Shown: one piece after another, positions 31,125 to 39,139 of the stretch
Numbering within the stretch: the first letter of the stretch is position 1
How the letters are laid out: every line of letters starts with the position of its first letter
Assembly (NCBI GenBank): GCA_003133565.1
Contig: PKYB01000046.1
Location: 12,801-55,626, forward strand
DNA from: Solirubrobacterales bacterium
GTDB lineage: Bacteria; Actinomycetota; Thermoleophilia; Solirubrobacterales; Solirubrobacteraceae
DNA length: 42,826 bases
Reading direction: 5' to 3'
Position numbers and translations under genes: made by a program
The notes under the pieces: generated by a model
Seen by the model: only the letters and a program-made list of their open reading frames with translations
Databases searched by the model: none
What the model was told of the DNA's origin: nothing

Positions 31125-32200
31125 ATCGGGAGCGCGAGCTGGTAGCCGGGAGCTTCGTCCCGCTCTCGGGCCAGCTCATCCTCGAAAGCGGCGACCCGGA
31201 CGCCGAGCAGGCGCACCGGACGCGGTGGCGCGTAGGCACGCAGTAGCGCCAGTGCGGTTGTGGCGATCGTCTCGCTCTCGTCCGTGAAGCGCTCGAGGGT
31301 CCGCGCGCGCGTCACCGTTGTCCAGTCATCCAGCCGCACTTTGACGGCGACGGTGCGCGCGCGGCGCGCGCGAACGCGCAGGCCGTCAGCGAGTTCCCGA
31401 GCGAGCTGTACGAGCGCCTCCTCGAGGCGCCCGGTATCGCTGACATCGGTTGGGAAAGTCAGCTCGCTGGAGCGCGATTTGGCCACGCGAACGACCTCGA
31501 CGGGCGAGTCGTCATAGAAGTGTGCGCGGGCGTGGAGCGCCTTCGCCAGCCGCTCGCCGAAGCGGCCGCCCAAGAGCGTGACGTCGGCGCGCTGGAGATC
31601 ACCGACGCTCCGCAGGTCGAGTTCCGCCAGCCGCCCGGCGGTCTTCGGTCCGATGCCCTGCAAAAGCTGGACGGGGTGGCTCGCAAAGTGGCTCACCGCC
31701 TGCTCGCGGCTCATCGCGACAAACGCGGCAGGCTTGAAAGATGCGCTTGCGGTCTTTGCGACCAGCCGCGACGGGCCCACGCCCACCGAGACCGTCATAC
31801 CCGTGCGCTCACGCAGCTCGCCGACCAGTGCGCGCAGCGGCGCCAGCGGCTTCGGGATCGCCGTCAGGTCAAGATAGGCCTCGTCGATTCCCACTTGCCC
31901 GACCGTGTTGAAGCGCGCGCGAACGATCTCCCACACCTCGTGGCTCTTGGCGCGGTAGGCCGCGAAGTCGGGGGCGATAAAGATCGCCTGCGGGCAGAGC
32001 GAGCGAGCGCGAGCTGCGGGCATCGCTGAGTCGATACCGTAACGGCGCGCCTCGTAGTTGGCGGTCGTGACGACAGCCCGCGGTCCAGCTCCGGCGACGA
32101 CCAAGGGCAGGCCGTGCGCCTCGGGGTGGCGCTGGAGCTCGACCGAGGCGAAGAAAGCGTCGATATCCAGATGGGCTATGACTCGCCGGATTTCGCTCAC
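31121..32200 (-). CDS. dinB: DNA polymerase IV (Y-family)
   Basis: 359 residues. Palm and fingers motifs: HLDIDAFFASVE (catalytic Asp) and VGIDEAYLDLT (Asp-Glu pair), then helix-hairpin-helix LLQGIGPKTAGRLAELDL and the little-finger domain (about 230-340). The last residues QLALPI form a beta-clamp binding motif. It copies past DNA damage with low fidelity. The start is GTG 32200. It converges on the rlpA-like gene, sharing 4 bp at the stops, and diverges from the CDF exporter gene 60 bp away. No LexA-type operator was recognised in that gap. Confidence 0.93.
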   Translation of the reverse strand: MSEIRRVIAHLDIDAFFASVELQRHPEAHGLPLVVAGAGPRAVVTTANYEARRYGIDSAMPAARARSLCPQAIFIAPDFAAYRAKSHEVWEIVRARFNTVGQVGIDEAYLDLTAIPKPLAPLRALVGELRERTGMTVSVGVGPSRLVAKTASASFKPAAFVAMSREQAVSHFASHPVQLLQGIGPKTAGRLAELDLRSVGDLQRADVTLLGGRFGERLAKALHARAHFYDDSPVEVVRVAKSRSSELTFPTDVSDTGRLEEALVQLARELADGLRVRARRARTVAVKVRLDDWTTVTRARTLERFTDESETIATTALALLRAYAPPRPVRLLGVRVAAFEDELARERDEAPGYQLALPI

Positions 32201-32260
32201 CGAGCAATTCTCCCCGCCGCTGCAGACGGCAGGACGCGGCGCGCCGCCTCCGCGTACGCG

Positions 32261-33223
32261 ATGAGCAACACACCATCAGGACCGGACGCGCACGCCGGAC
32301 ACAGCCACGCTCTACCGGCTGATGCCGACGCTCGGAAGCTGACCTTCGCGCTCGCGCTGATCGTCGCCTTCATGGTGGGCGAGGTGGTGGTCGGCGCGCT
32401 GGTGCACTCGCTCGCGTTGCTTTCCGACGCAGCGCACATGCTGACCGACGCCGGCGCGATCGGCCTGTCGCTGTTCGCGATCCGGCTCGCCGCGCGCCCG
32501 GCGAAGGGGGCGATGACCTTCGGTTTCAAACGGGCAGAGATCCTTTCCGCGCAGTTCAACGGGGCGACGCTGCTCGTGCTCGCGCTGCTGATCATCTACG
32601 AGGCGATCACGCGCCTCGTGCACCCGCCGCACGTTCTCGGCACGCCCGTGCTCGTAGTTGCCCTGGCCGGGATCGTCGTGAATCTCGCCGCGACCGCCCT
32701 GCTGTCAAAAGCCAGCCGTCAGTCGATGAACGTCGAAGGGGTCTTCCAGCACCTCCTGACCGACCTCGCGGCGTTCATCTTCACCGCGATCGCAGGGCTC
32801 GTCATCATCACGACCGGATTCAGGCGCGCAGACGCGATCGCCTCGCTCGTCGTTGCCGCGATCATGTTGAAGGCCGCTAGCGGCCTGCTGCGGGAATCGG
32901 GGAGGGTCTTTCTCGAGGCTGCGCCGCGCGGGCTCGATCCGGAGGTCATCGGGCAGCTGATGGTGAGCCAGTCCGGTGTGAACGAGGTCCACGACCTTCA
33001 TATCTGGGAGGTCAGCTCGGGGTTTCCCTCGCTGTCGGCCCACATACTCGTTGGCCGCGACACCGACTGCCACGCCGTCCGCCAGCAGCTCGAGCGGCTG
33101 CTGCGCGAGCGGTTCGAGCTCGAGCACACGACGCTCCAGGTCGAGCACCAGCGCGACGAGCTGATCTCGATCCAGGCGTCGGTGGCGCCCGCGACGAGCA
33201 CGACGGACGCCACGAATCCCTAG
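32261..33223 (+). CDS. Cation diffusion facilitator (zinc-type CzcD/ZitB-like)
   Basis: 320 residues. A His-rich N-terminus (DAHAGHSH), six transmembrane segments and a cytoplasmic C-terminal domain (about 215-300). The metal site shows the two His-Asp pairs typical of Zn/Cd/Co exporters: AHMLTDAG in TM2 and HLLTDLAAF in TM5. It should export Zn2+ or Co2+/Cd2+ in exchange for protons. ATG 32261 is chosen since the frame upstream runs antisense to dinB. No metal-responsive regulator is adjacent. Confidence 0.9.
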   Translation: MSNTPSGPDAHAGHSHALPADADARKLTFALALIVAFMVGEVVVGALVHSLALLSDAAHMLTDAGAIGLSLFAIRLAARPAKGAMTFGFKRAEILSAQFNGATLLVLALLIIYEAITRLVHPPHVLGTPVLVVALAGIVVNLAATALLSKASRQSMNVEGVFQHLLTDLAAFIFTAIAGLVIITTGFRRADAIASLVVAAIMLKAASGLLRESGRVFLEAAPRGLDPEVIGQLMVSQSGVNEVHDLHIWEVSSGFPSLSAHILVGRDTDCHAVRQQLERLLRERFELEHTTLQVEHQRDELISIQASVAPATSTTDATNP

Positions 33224-33252
33224 CGCGGGTCGCTCCAGCGCCGGGCTGAGCC

Positions 33253-33990
33253 TCAGAAGAGCGCGGCCGCCAGACGGCGACGCGTCTCGCGCGCGAGCGG
33301 GTCCTCGGCGCCGATCCGTGCAAGCTCGCCGACGAGGACCTTTCGCACATCCTCGTGGTAGCCGTCGCCGTCGGGAAGGCTCTCGAGCAGCAGCTCGAAG
33401 GCATGCTCGGTCTCGCCGGCATCGAGTGCTGTGAAAGCGTCGGGGAGCTGACCCGCCTGCGTGAGCGCGATGCGTGCGCGCAGGCCGTCGGCCTCGAAGT
33501 TGCCGGCGAGCGGCTCGAGCACGCCGAGCGCTGCCTCGAGCTCACCGCGGGCCAGCAGCAGGCGCGCCAACGGGATCGCCGCGTCAGCCCGCGTCGGCTC
33601 GAGCTCGATGGCGCGCCGCAGCGACGCCTCATCGCCGGCGGCGGCGAGCTGCTCAGCCTCTGACGGGACGAGCGCGTCAAAAAAAGCCTCGACGGTCGCG
33701 CGCGGTTGGGCGCCGAGGAACTCGGCGGCCAACTTGCCCTCGCGAAAGGCTTTGACCGCGGGGATGCCCTGGATCTGGAAGACCTGCGAAAGGGCGGGAT
33801 TCGCGTCGGTGTCGACCTTGGCGAGCACGACCTTTCCTTCGCGCGCCGCGGCTGCTGCCTCGAGCAGCGGGCCGAGCGCCTTGCACGGCCCACACCAGGA
33901 CGCCCAGAAGTCGACGACGACCGGCGTCGTATGGGAGCGCTCGATGACCTCGCGCTCGAAGTCGAGCTCGCCAACGTCGATGACCGCCAT
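33253..33990 (-). CDS. Thioredoxin-TPR protein (CnoX/YbbN-like)
   Basis: 245 residues. The N-terminal thioredoxin domain (about 1-108) has the full active site FWASWCGPCKALGPLL. The C-terminal part (about 112-245) is built from short helical repeats (AIPLARLLLARGELEAALGVLE), as in YbbN/CnoX, which protects proteins from oxidation and hands them to chaperones. YbbN of E. coli lacks the CxxC; here it is intact, so redox activity is likely. No signal peptide. It shares a 24-bp divergent promoter with the hydrolase gene. Confidence 0.88.
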   Translation of the reverse strand: MAVIDVGELDFEREVIERSHTTPVVVDFWASWCGPCKALGPLLEAAAAAREGKVVLAKVDTDANPALSQVFQIQGIPAVKAFREGKLAAEFLGAQPRATVEAFFDALVPSEAEQLAAAGDEASLRRAIELEPTRADAAIPLARLLLARGELEAALGVLEPLAGNFEADGLRARIALTQAGQLPDAFTALDAGETEHAFELLLESLPDGDGYHEDVRKVLVGELARIGAEDPLARETRRRLAAALF

Positions 33991-33996
33991 CGCTAC

Positions 33997-34006
33997 AGCC
34001 TACGAT
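33997..34006. promoter_or_regulatory. Shared divergent promoter, thioredoxin / hydrolase
   Basis: The whole intergenic gap is 24 bp. On the plus strand TACGAT (34001-34006) is 8 nt before ATG 34015; on the minus strand TAGGCT (33997-34002) is 6 nt before ATG 33990. They overlap by the TA at 34001-34002. There is no room for a Shine-Dalgarno on a separate leader. Confidence 0.5.
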
Positions 34007-34014
34007 CCGCGGCA

Positions 34015-34827
34015 ATGGAACGCGAGATCGCAAACGGCGCGCAGAGGCTCGCACTCGAAGACGCGGGGAGCGGAATCGCCGTCGTCGGCCTCCACGGCCT
34101 GACTGCATCGCGTCGCTACGTGCTGATGGGATCGCGCGCGCTCGAGCGCAACGGACACCACGTCGTGCTCGTTGACGCGCGCGGCCACGGCAGCTCGGCG
34201 CCGCCGAGTGACGGCGATTACTCCTACGGCGCGCTCGCCGGCGATCTCGCGGCCGTGCTCGATGACCTTGGGCTCGAGCGTGCGGTGCTCGTCGGAGCCT
34301 CGATGGGGGCCCACACGGCGGTGCGATTCGCACTCGAGCGCCCCGAGCGGGTCGCCGCACTGGCGCTGATCACGCCGGCCTACGATCCGCAGCGCTTCCC
34401 GGCTGGGCTTGCGCGCTGGGACGCGCTGTCGCGGGGACTGCGTGAGCGCTGCGTCGAGGGATTTCTCGAGGCCTACGGCGTCGAGCGGCTGCCGGCGGCC
34501 TGGCGCGAGCCAATCACCACCGTGATCACCCAGCGGCTTGGTACCCACCGCGACCTTCTCGCGGTGGCCGACGCCCTTGCCGCCGTGCCACGATCGCGCC
34601 CGTTCGGGTCCTTCGCGGAGCTCGCGGCGATCACGGCACCGACGCTCGTCGTTGCCGACCGCGACGAGGCTGACCCCGAGCACCCGCGCGCGACCGCCGA
34701 GGCCTACGCGGAGGCGATACCCGGGGCTGAGCTCGCGATCGAGGAGGAAGGGCGCTCGCCGCTGGCCTGGCAGGGCGGTCAGCTTTCGCGCCTCGTCGCA
34801 GCCCTCGCTGCACGCGCGCCAGCGTGA
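34015..34827 (+). CDS. Alpha/beta hydrolase fold protein
   Basis: 270 residues. The nucleophile elbow is VLVGASMGAHTAV (Ser about 101), and the acid is in TLVVADRDEADPEH (Asp). Where most relatives have the catalytic His in a G-H-S/x motif near the C-terminus, this protein reads EEEGRSPLAWQGGQ, with Arg. No other His is well placed afterwards, so classical hydrolase activity is uncertain. The oxyanion segment is GLHGLTASRR. The substrate is unknown. ccdA follows 56 bp later. Confidence 0.8.
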   Translation: MEREIANGAQRLALEDAGSGIAVVGLHGLTASRRYVLMGSRALERNGHHVVLVDARGHGSSAPPSDGDYSYGALAGDLAAVLDDLGLERAVLVGASMGAHTAVRFALERPERVAALALITPAYDPQRFPAGLARWDALSRGLRERCVEGFLEAYGVERLPAAWREPITTVITQRLGTHRDLLAVADALAAVPRSRPFGSFAELAAITAPTLVVADRDEADPEHPRATAEAYAEAIPGAELAIEEEGRSPLAWQGGQLSRLVAALAARAPA

Positions 34828-34870
34828 GCCTGGGTTACACGCGTGCCCCATGAGTCTGGGCCGGGTTCCG

Positions 34871-34876
34871 TAGCAT
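34871..34876 (+). promoter_or_regulatory. -10-like hexamer for ccdA
   Basis: TAGCAT is 7 nt before GTG 34884, without a Shine-Dalgarno. It fits the leaderless pattern. Confidence 0.4.
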
Positions 34877-34883
34877 CTGTCGC

Positions 34884-35624
34884 GTGTCCGATCCCGCGTC
34901 AGGCGTTGGTGTGCTCGCCGCCGTCGCGGCGGGACTCGTGTCGTTTCTCTCCCCGTGCGTGCTGCCGCTGGTGCCCGGGTATCTCTCGACTGTCGTAGGC
35001 GTCAGCCCGGCGGAGCTCGAGCACGCCAGCGTGCGGCGGGTCCTCGCCCCGAGCGTGCTCTTCATTGCGAGCTTCTCGACGATCTTCATTCTGCTCGGTC
35101 TGAGCGCGACCGCGATCGGCTCGCTGCTGGCCGATCACCTCGCGCTGCTCGACCGCGTCGCCGCCGGCGTGATCATCGCGCTCGGCTTTCTCTATGTGGC
35201 AGCCTCGCTGCTGCCGCGCCTCGGGCGGGAGTGGCACCCCGAGCGCCTGTTGGCGCGTGCCGGCAAGGGCGGTCCGCTGATCGCCGGCGCGGCGTTCGCG
35301 ATTGCCTGGACGCCGTGCGTCGGCCCGACACTGGGAGCAATCCTCACCGCCGCCAGCGTCAGCGGCTCCGAGGGTCGCGGCGCGCTGCTGCTGGCGTTCT
35401 ATTCGGCGGGCCTCGCGATCCCGTTTCTCGCGACCTCGCTGGCGTTCGATCGCATGGCGAACGTCTTTGCCGCCGTCAAGCGCCACTACAGCGTCGTCGT
35501 GTTCGTCGGCGGCGCAGTGCTGATCGGGATGGGCGTGCTGATCTGGACCAACGAGCTGACCGTCCTCAACGCCCAGGCCCAGAGCGGCCTCCAGCACCTC
35601 GGGATCAACTTCTTCGATATTTAG
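34884..35624 (+). CDS. ccdA: CcdA/DsbD-type thiol-disulfide transmembrane protein
   Basis: 246 residues with six transmembrane segments. The redox Cys pair is placed in TM1 (LSPCVLPLVPGYLS) and TM4 (AWTPCVGPTLGAI), the hallmark of CcdA. It carries electrons from cytoplasmic thioredoxin to extracytoplasmic thioredoxin-like proteins, for cytochrome c maturation or other reductive tasks. A possible acceptor, the TlpA-like protein, lies 5 kb downstream, and a cytoplasmic thioredoxin-like protein 1 kb upstream. No other cytochrome c maturation gene is in view. Confidence 0.9.
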   Translation: MSDPASGVGVLAAVAAGLVSFLSPCVLPLVPGYLSTVVGVSPAELEHASVRRVLAPSVLFIASFSTIFILLGLSATAIGSLLADHLALLDRVAAGVIIALGFLYVAASLLPRLGREWHPERLLARAGKGGPLIAGAAFAIAWTPCVGPTLGAILTAASVSGSEGRGALLLAFYSAGLAIPFLATSLAFDRMANVFAAVKRHYSVVVFVGGAVLIGMGVLIWTNELTVLNAQAQSGLQHLGINFFDI

Positions 35625-35628
35625 AGGG

Positions 35629-35660
35629 GATTTTGCCGCCGCTTCGCGGCGGACAAAATC
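35629..35660. terminator. Bidirectional terminator between ccdA and the Pro/Ala-rich membrane protein gene
   Basis: The stem pairs GATTTTG-CCGCCG (35629-35641) with CGGCGG-A-CAAAATC (35647-35660) around CTTCG, with one bulged A. A GC core flanked by A/T runs gives an intrinsic terminator on both strands. It begins 5 bp after the ccdA stop and ends 4 bp before the stop of the convergent gene. Confidence 0.85.
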
Positions 35661-35663
35661 GGC

Positions 35664-36116
35664 TTAGGACGGTCGCGTCACAACCGGCGTCGGGCTCGGC
35701 GCGGCCTGTGCTGCTGCCGGCGGCGACGGGCTCGTGGCCGACGGCGTGGCATTGGAGCTCGGCTGTTGCGTCGGCGTCGTCTGTTTCGCCGCGCCGGCGG
35801 TCTTCGGCGCGGTGGGAAGGAGCGTCGCCGAGCGCGCCGCCGCGGTGGCAGCCGCCGCGGCCTCCTGCTGGGCGGCCAAGTGGGCCTCGAAGTCGTACTG
35901 CGCCTGCCGGCGGGCGTCCCGGGTCAGCGCCGGGTCGTGGCCCGAGGCGAGCTGGACGCCGATCACCGCCCAAAAGAAGAAGAACAGCGCCACGGTTACG
36001 CCGCCGACCCGCTGGCGGATGCGCCGGGCGCGGTGGCGTCGCTCGTCCAGGCGTGCGCCCGCCACGCGGTGCTCCCGCAGGGCTTCCGGACGGAGATTCG
36101 GCTGCTCGGGCGTCAT
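35664..36116 (-). CDS. Single-pass membrane protein with a Pro/Ala/Thr-rich tail
   Basis: 150 residues. A basic cytoplasmic N-terminus (about 1-38), one transmembrane segment (VTVALFFFFWAVIGVQLASG, about 40-59), a short helix with several Gln and Ala, then about 60 residues of Pro, Thr, Ser and Ala. The orientation is probably N-in with the tail outside. No family is recognised. It is the last gene of a possible minus-strand unit after the CAP-domain protein (78 bp). Confidence 0.65.
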   Translation of the reverse strand: MTPEQPNLRPEALREHRVAGARLDERRHRARRIRQRVGGVTVALFFFFWAVIGVQLASGHDPALTRDARRQAQYDFEAHLAAQQEAAAAATAAARSATLLPTAPKTAGAAKQTTPTQQPSSNATPSATSPSPPAAAQAAPSPTPVVTRPS

Positions 36117-36194
36117 TTTCGAAACGGCGCTCCTCGCCGGGGCCGCAGTTCACATGTTCCACCACGAGGGTAAAGCGCCGCTCGCATGCCTGCT

Positions 36195-37193
36195 CTAGCC
36201 CCTCGCGGCGGTCGTGAAGGAGAAGTCCTTGCGCAGCGTCCAGGTCTCCGGCAGGCCGCAGATTTTGCGAGCGTTCTGCGGCAGGACACAGTCCTCCGTT
36301 CCGCTGGTGCACGTCGTAGTGCTCGTGCCATTGTTCGTCGAAGTCGTGCAGGTTGGCGGCGGCGGTGTGCTCAGCGGCGCGATCCCGCTGACGGACGCGC
36401 TGACGGCGACGTTGTAGACGCTGTCACCGAGCAGTGGCGAAACCGGGACGATGATCGCCCCCGTCGGATAGCTCCCGGGCAGCGCGCCCGCGGTCGTGTT
36501 GTCGAGGAAGCGGACGGCGACCGCGGCGCCATTTGGGCCGCTGATCGTCGCCGAGGTGACGTGAGCCGAGGCATCCGGTGCCCACGGGCCGTCGAAATAG
36601 ACGAACAGGTTCGGTCCCGTGGCGGCGCTGCCGAGGCCGAGTTCCTGCGCCGGCGTTGTCGGCAGCTCGTCGGCGCGCTCTGACGGTTCGACGTCGGTGC
36701 GGCCGTTGCCGGGGTAGCTGTAGGCGAGCGGCTCCGCCGGCGAGGGCCGGGTGTCGCCGAGGAGCGTCGTGACGCAGTCATGACCGTAGGAGTCCTTGGC
36801 GCCGAGGACCGCCAGCGGCGGTGCGAGCAGTTGAAAGAGGTGAAACGGCGCGTTGTCGTAGGGGTCGCCGGGACCCCAGGGCGCGCCGACGTCGACCGTC
36901 GAGTTCATCGCCGCCAGCTTGCCGTCGGCGCTGTAACCCGAGGCTCCGGCGATCTCCGTGTGCCCGAGGAAGTCGTTCAACTGCTCATAGTGGTTGTGCC
37001 GGTTGCAATCTGCGGTCCAGGTTGTGTTCTCGACGATCCCCGCGGGAATCCCGTTCCGCGCGCGCTCGGCATTGAGCAAAGCGATGATCCGCTGCGGGCT
37101 TGCCGCTGGCGCTCCCGCCGTCGGGCGGAGCCATAGCGCGAGCGCTCCGGCGAGCGCCGCTGCGAGCAGTGCTCCGCGTACGCGCGAGCCCAT
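36195..37193 (-). CDS. Secreted CAP/SCP domain protein
   Basis: 332 residues. A signal peptide (about 1-28) is followed by a CAP-like domain: the helix IIALLNAERARNGIP, the HNHYEQL His and the GHTEIAGASGYSADG His-Glu segment. Later parts are beta-rich (about 205-275) and Cys-rich (CTTSTNNGTSTTTC, EDCVLPQNARKICG), which suggests disulfides. CAP proteins are extracellular; bacterial ones have no agreed function. The ATG shares one base with the TGA of the GGDEF-EAL gene (TGATG), so the two are translationally linked. Confidence 0.7.
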   Translation of the reverse strand: MGSRVRGALLAAALAGALALWLRPTAGAPAASPQRIIALLNAERARNGIPAGIVENTTWTADCNRHNHYEQLNDFLGHTEIAGASGYSADGKLAAMNSTVDVGAPWGPGDPYDNAPFHLFQLLAPPLAVLGAKDSYGHDCVTTLLGDTRPSPAEPLAYSYPGNGRTDVEPSERADELPTTPAQELGLGSAATGPNLFVYFDGPWAPDASAHVTSATISGPNGAAVAVRFLDNTTAGALPGSYPTGAIIVPVSPLLGDSVYNVAVSASVSGIAPLSTPPPPTCTTSTNNGTSTTTCTSGTEDCVLPQNARKICGLPETWTLRKDFSFTTAARG

Positions 37194-39016
37194 CAGGAGG
37201 CGGTTTGGCGGGCGCCTGACCTCGCGCGGGGACGGCGGCTAGCCGGCTTTTCATGCACGTGTGCTTGCGCCTGCAGTTGCTGGGGCTTGAGCGAGACCTC
37301 GGCCGCGGGTCGGGCCGGCGCGAAGAGGTGCCCTTGGGCGAGCTCGCAACCGGCGCTCAGCAGCATCTCGCGCTGGCGCTCGTGCTCCACGCCCACGGCG
37401 ACGACGCTGATCCGAAGCTCGTGCGCTGCGGCGGTGACGGCGGCGAGCATCGCGCGGCTTGTGCGGTTCGCCGTGTTGTCGGCATCAGCGAGGGCCGCAA
37501 TGAGCCCCCGGTCGAGCTTGATCATGTCGAGCGGCACAGCGATCAGCTGGTGCAGTGACGCGGGCTCGGCACCGAAGCCGTCGAGCGCGATCTTGACGCC
37601 GAGCTCGCGCAGCTGCGCGATCACGCTCGCCGTCCTGGCGGGGTCGACAAGCATCGCCGCCTCGGTGATCTCAAGGCACAGGCCGCCTGGCGAAAGGCCG
37701 CTCTGCTCGAGTGCCGCCTTCACGTCGTCGGGGAACGTGTCGGCGGCGAGCTGGCGCGCGGAGACGTTCAGCGAGATCTCGAGCCCGGCGGTGCTGGCGC
37801 GCCAGGCGACGGTCTGCGCCGCCGCGCTGCCGAGTGCCCAGAGTCCGAGCGGCACGATCAGTTCGGCTTGCTCGGCGAGCGGGACAAAGGCCAGCGGAGC
37901 GATCACTCCGCGTTCGGGGTGGGCCCAGCGCAGCAGCGCCTCGTAGCCGACGACAGCGCTGTCCTTCAGCGTGACGATCGGCTGGTAGTAGAGCTCGAAC
38001 TCGCCGCGTGCCAGCGCGGCGTGTAACTCGCGCTGGGCCTCGAGACGCAACTCGACCTCGGTCCGCAGCGCACCGTCGAAGATCGCGAAGCGGTTGCCGC
38101 CAGCTTTTTTCGCCCGGTACATCGCGATGTCGGCCTCGTGCAGCAGCGCTCCCGCTGTGCGCCCGTCGCCGCTGCCGGTTGTGACGCCGATGCTGGCCGA
38201 GACGACGATCGGTCCGCTGCCGAGCTGGAACGGCTCAGAGAACGCGGCGAGCGCGCGCTGGGCGATCATCGCTGCGTCGACCTCGGTTCCCAGGGACTCG
38301 GCGACAACGGCGAACTCGTCACCGCCGAGGCGCCCGACGACGTCGCCACCGCGGACGGACGCGCTCAGCCGCTCGGCGACCTGCGCCAGGAGGCGGTCGC
38401 CAGCTTCGTGACCGATGCTGTCGTTGATCTGCTTGAAGGAGTCGATGTCGAGGAACAGCACCGCCAGGTGTTGGTTTGAGCGGGCGTGGCGCGAGAGCGC
38501 GTGCGTCAGCTCGGTGGTGAGGACCTCGCGGTTTGGCAGGCGCGTCAGCGGGTCGCGGCCAACGCGATGCTCGAGCTGGATCCACTCGGTGACGTCGCGC
38601 GCCGCCGCGTACCAGCGATCGCCGTGTGCTGCGCCGCTCCACAGCAGCCAGCGCCAGCTGCCATCGCGATGGCGGTGGCGTGCGAGCAGCTCGACGACGC
38701 GGCCATGCTCGTCCGGCTCGCGCTGGCCGCGCTCGGCAGTGGCGGCGCGCTCGCGGGCGCGGAGCGCCGAGGAGCCATCGTGCGGATGCAGAAAGTCGAG
38801 CAACGACTCGCCGACGAAGGTCTGCGGGTCCCAGCCGAGGACACGCTCGCTGGCCGGGTTTACGGCAAGGAAGCGGCCCTCGTGGTCGAGGATCGCGAGC
38901 ATGCCGCCGGCGTGCAGGAAAAGCTCCTCGAACGCCGCCGGATCGAGTTCGCCCAGCGAGCGATCCCGTGGCTCGGGCAGCCCGGCGGGGACCTCGGTTA
39001 TCAACCTGAGCGTCAC
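37193..39016 (-). CDS. PAS-GGDEF-EAL protein, probable diguanylate cyclase with a degenerate EAL domain
   Basis: 607 residues from GTG 39016; a TTG at 39076 would add 20 basic residues. A PAS sensor (about 25-145) is followed by GGDEF (about 150-315) with GGDEF intact at about 231-235 and an I-site RGGD exactly five residues before it. The EAL domain (about 335-575) keeps EAL (Glu359), Asn417, Glu449, Asp479, Lys500 and Gln561. However, DDFG is DGFG (Gly480), and the Glu of the AEGVE loop is Val (541). Those are metal or catalytic residues in active phosphodiesterases. It is most likely a c-di-GMP synthase with a binding-only EAL. No membrane segment. Confidence 0.85.
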   Translation of the reverse strand: MTLRLITEVPAGLPEPRDRSLGELDPAAFEELFLHAGGMLAILDHEGRFLAVNPASERVLGWDPQTFVGESLLDFLHPHDGSSALRARERAATAERGQREPDEHGRVVELLARHRHRDGSWRWLLWSGAAHGDRWYAAARDVTEWIQLEHRVGRDPLTRLPNREVLTTELTHALSRHARSNQHLAVLFLDIDSFKQINDSIGHEAGDRLLAQVAERLSASVRGGDVVGRLGGDEFAVVAESLGTEVDAAMIAQRALAAFSEPFQLGSGPIVVSASIGVTTGSGDGRTAGALLHEADIAMYRAKKAGGNRFAIFDGALRTEVELRLEAQRELHAALARGEFELYYQPIVTLKDSAVVGYEALLRWAHPERGVIAPLAFVPLAEQAELIVPLGLWALGSAAAQTVAWRASTAGLEISLNVSARQLAADTFPDDVKAALEQSGLSPGGLCLEITEAAMLVDPARTASVIAQLRELGVKIALDGFGAEPASLHQLIAVPLDMIKLDRGLIAALADADNTANRTSRAMLAAVTAAAHELRISVVAVGVEHERQREMLLSAGCELAQGHLFAPARPAAEVSLKPQQLQAQAHVHEKPASRRPRARSGARQTAS

Positions 39017-39127
39017 GATGAGGGTGGTGGGGGGTTTCTCGCGGCCGCGGCGAACGACTCGCCGGCCGCGGCGCAAGATCCACGCCCTTCAGATATCGAC
39101 ACGCCGCCGCGCGAGCTTGAAGCGCCT

Positions 39128-39133
39128 TAGGAT
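39128..39133 (+). promoter_or_regulatory. -10-like hexamer for the thioesterase at 39140
   Basis: TAGGAT is 6 nt before ATG 39140. A GGAG lies in the gap but is too close to the start to act as a normal Shine-Dalgarno. Confidence 0.45.
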
Positions 39134-39139
39134 GGAGCT

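Noticed and set aside
32201-32260. Shared divergent promoter between dinB and the CDF gene
   Set aside because: No opposed TAnnnT hexamers at start-proximal distance and no LexA-like palindrome could be found in this gap.
34955-36217. 420-residue plus-strand frame across ccdA and the terminator
   Set aside because: It reads through ccdA out of frame and through the terminator; Arg/Ala-rich shadow.
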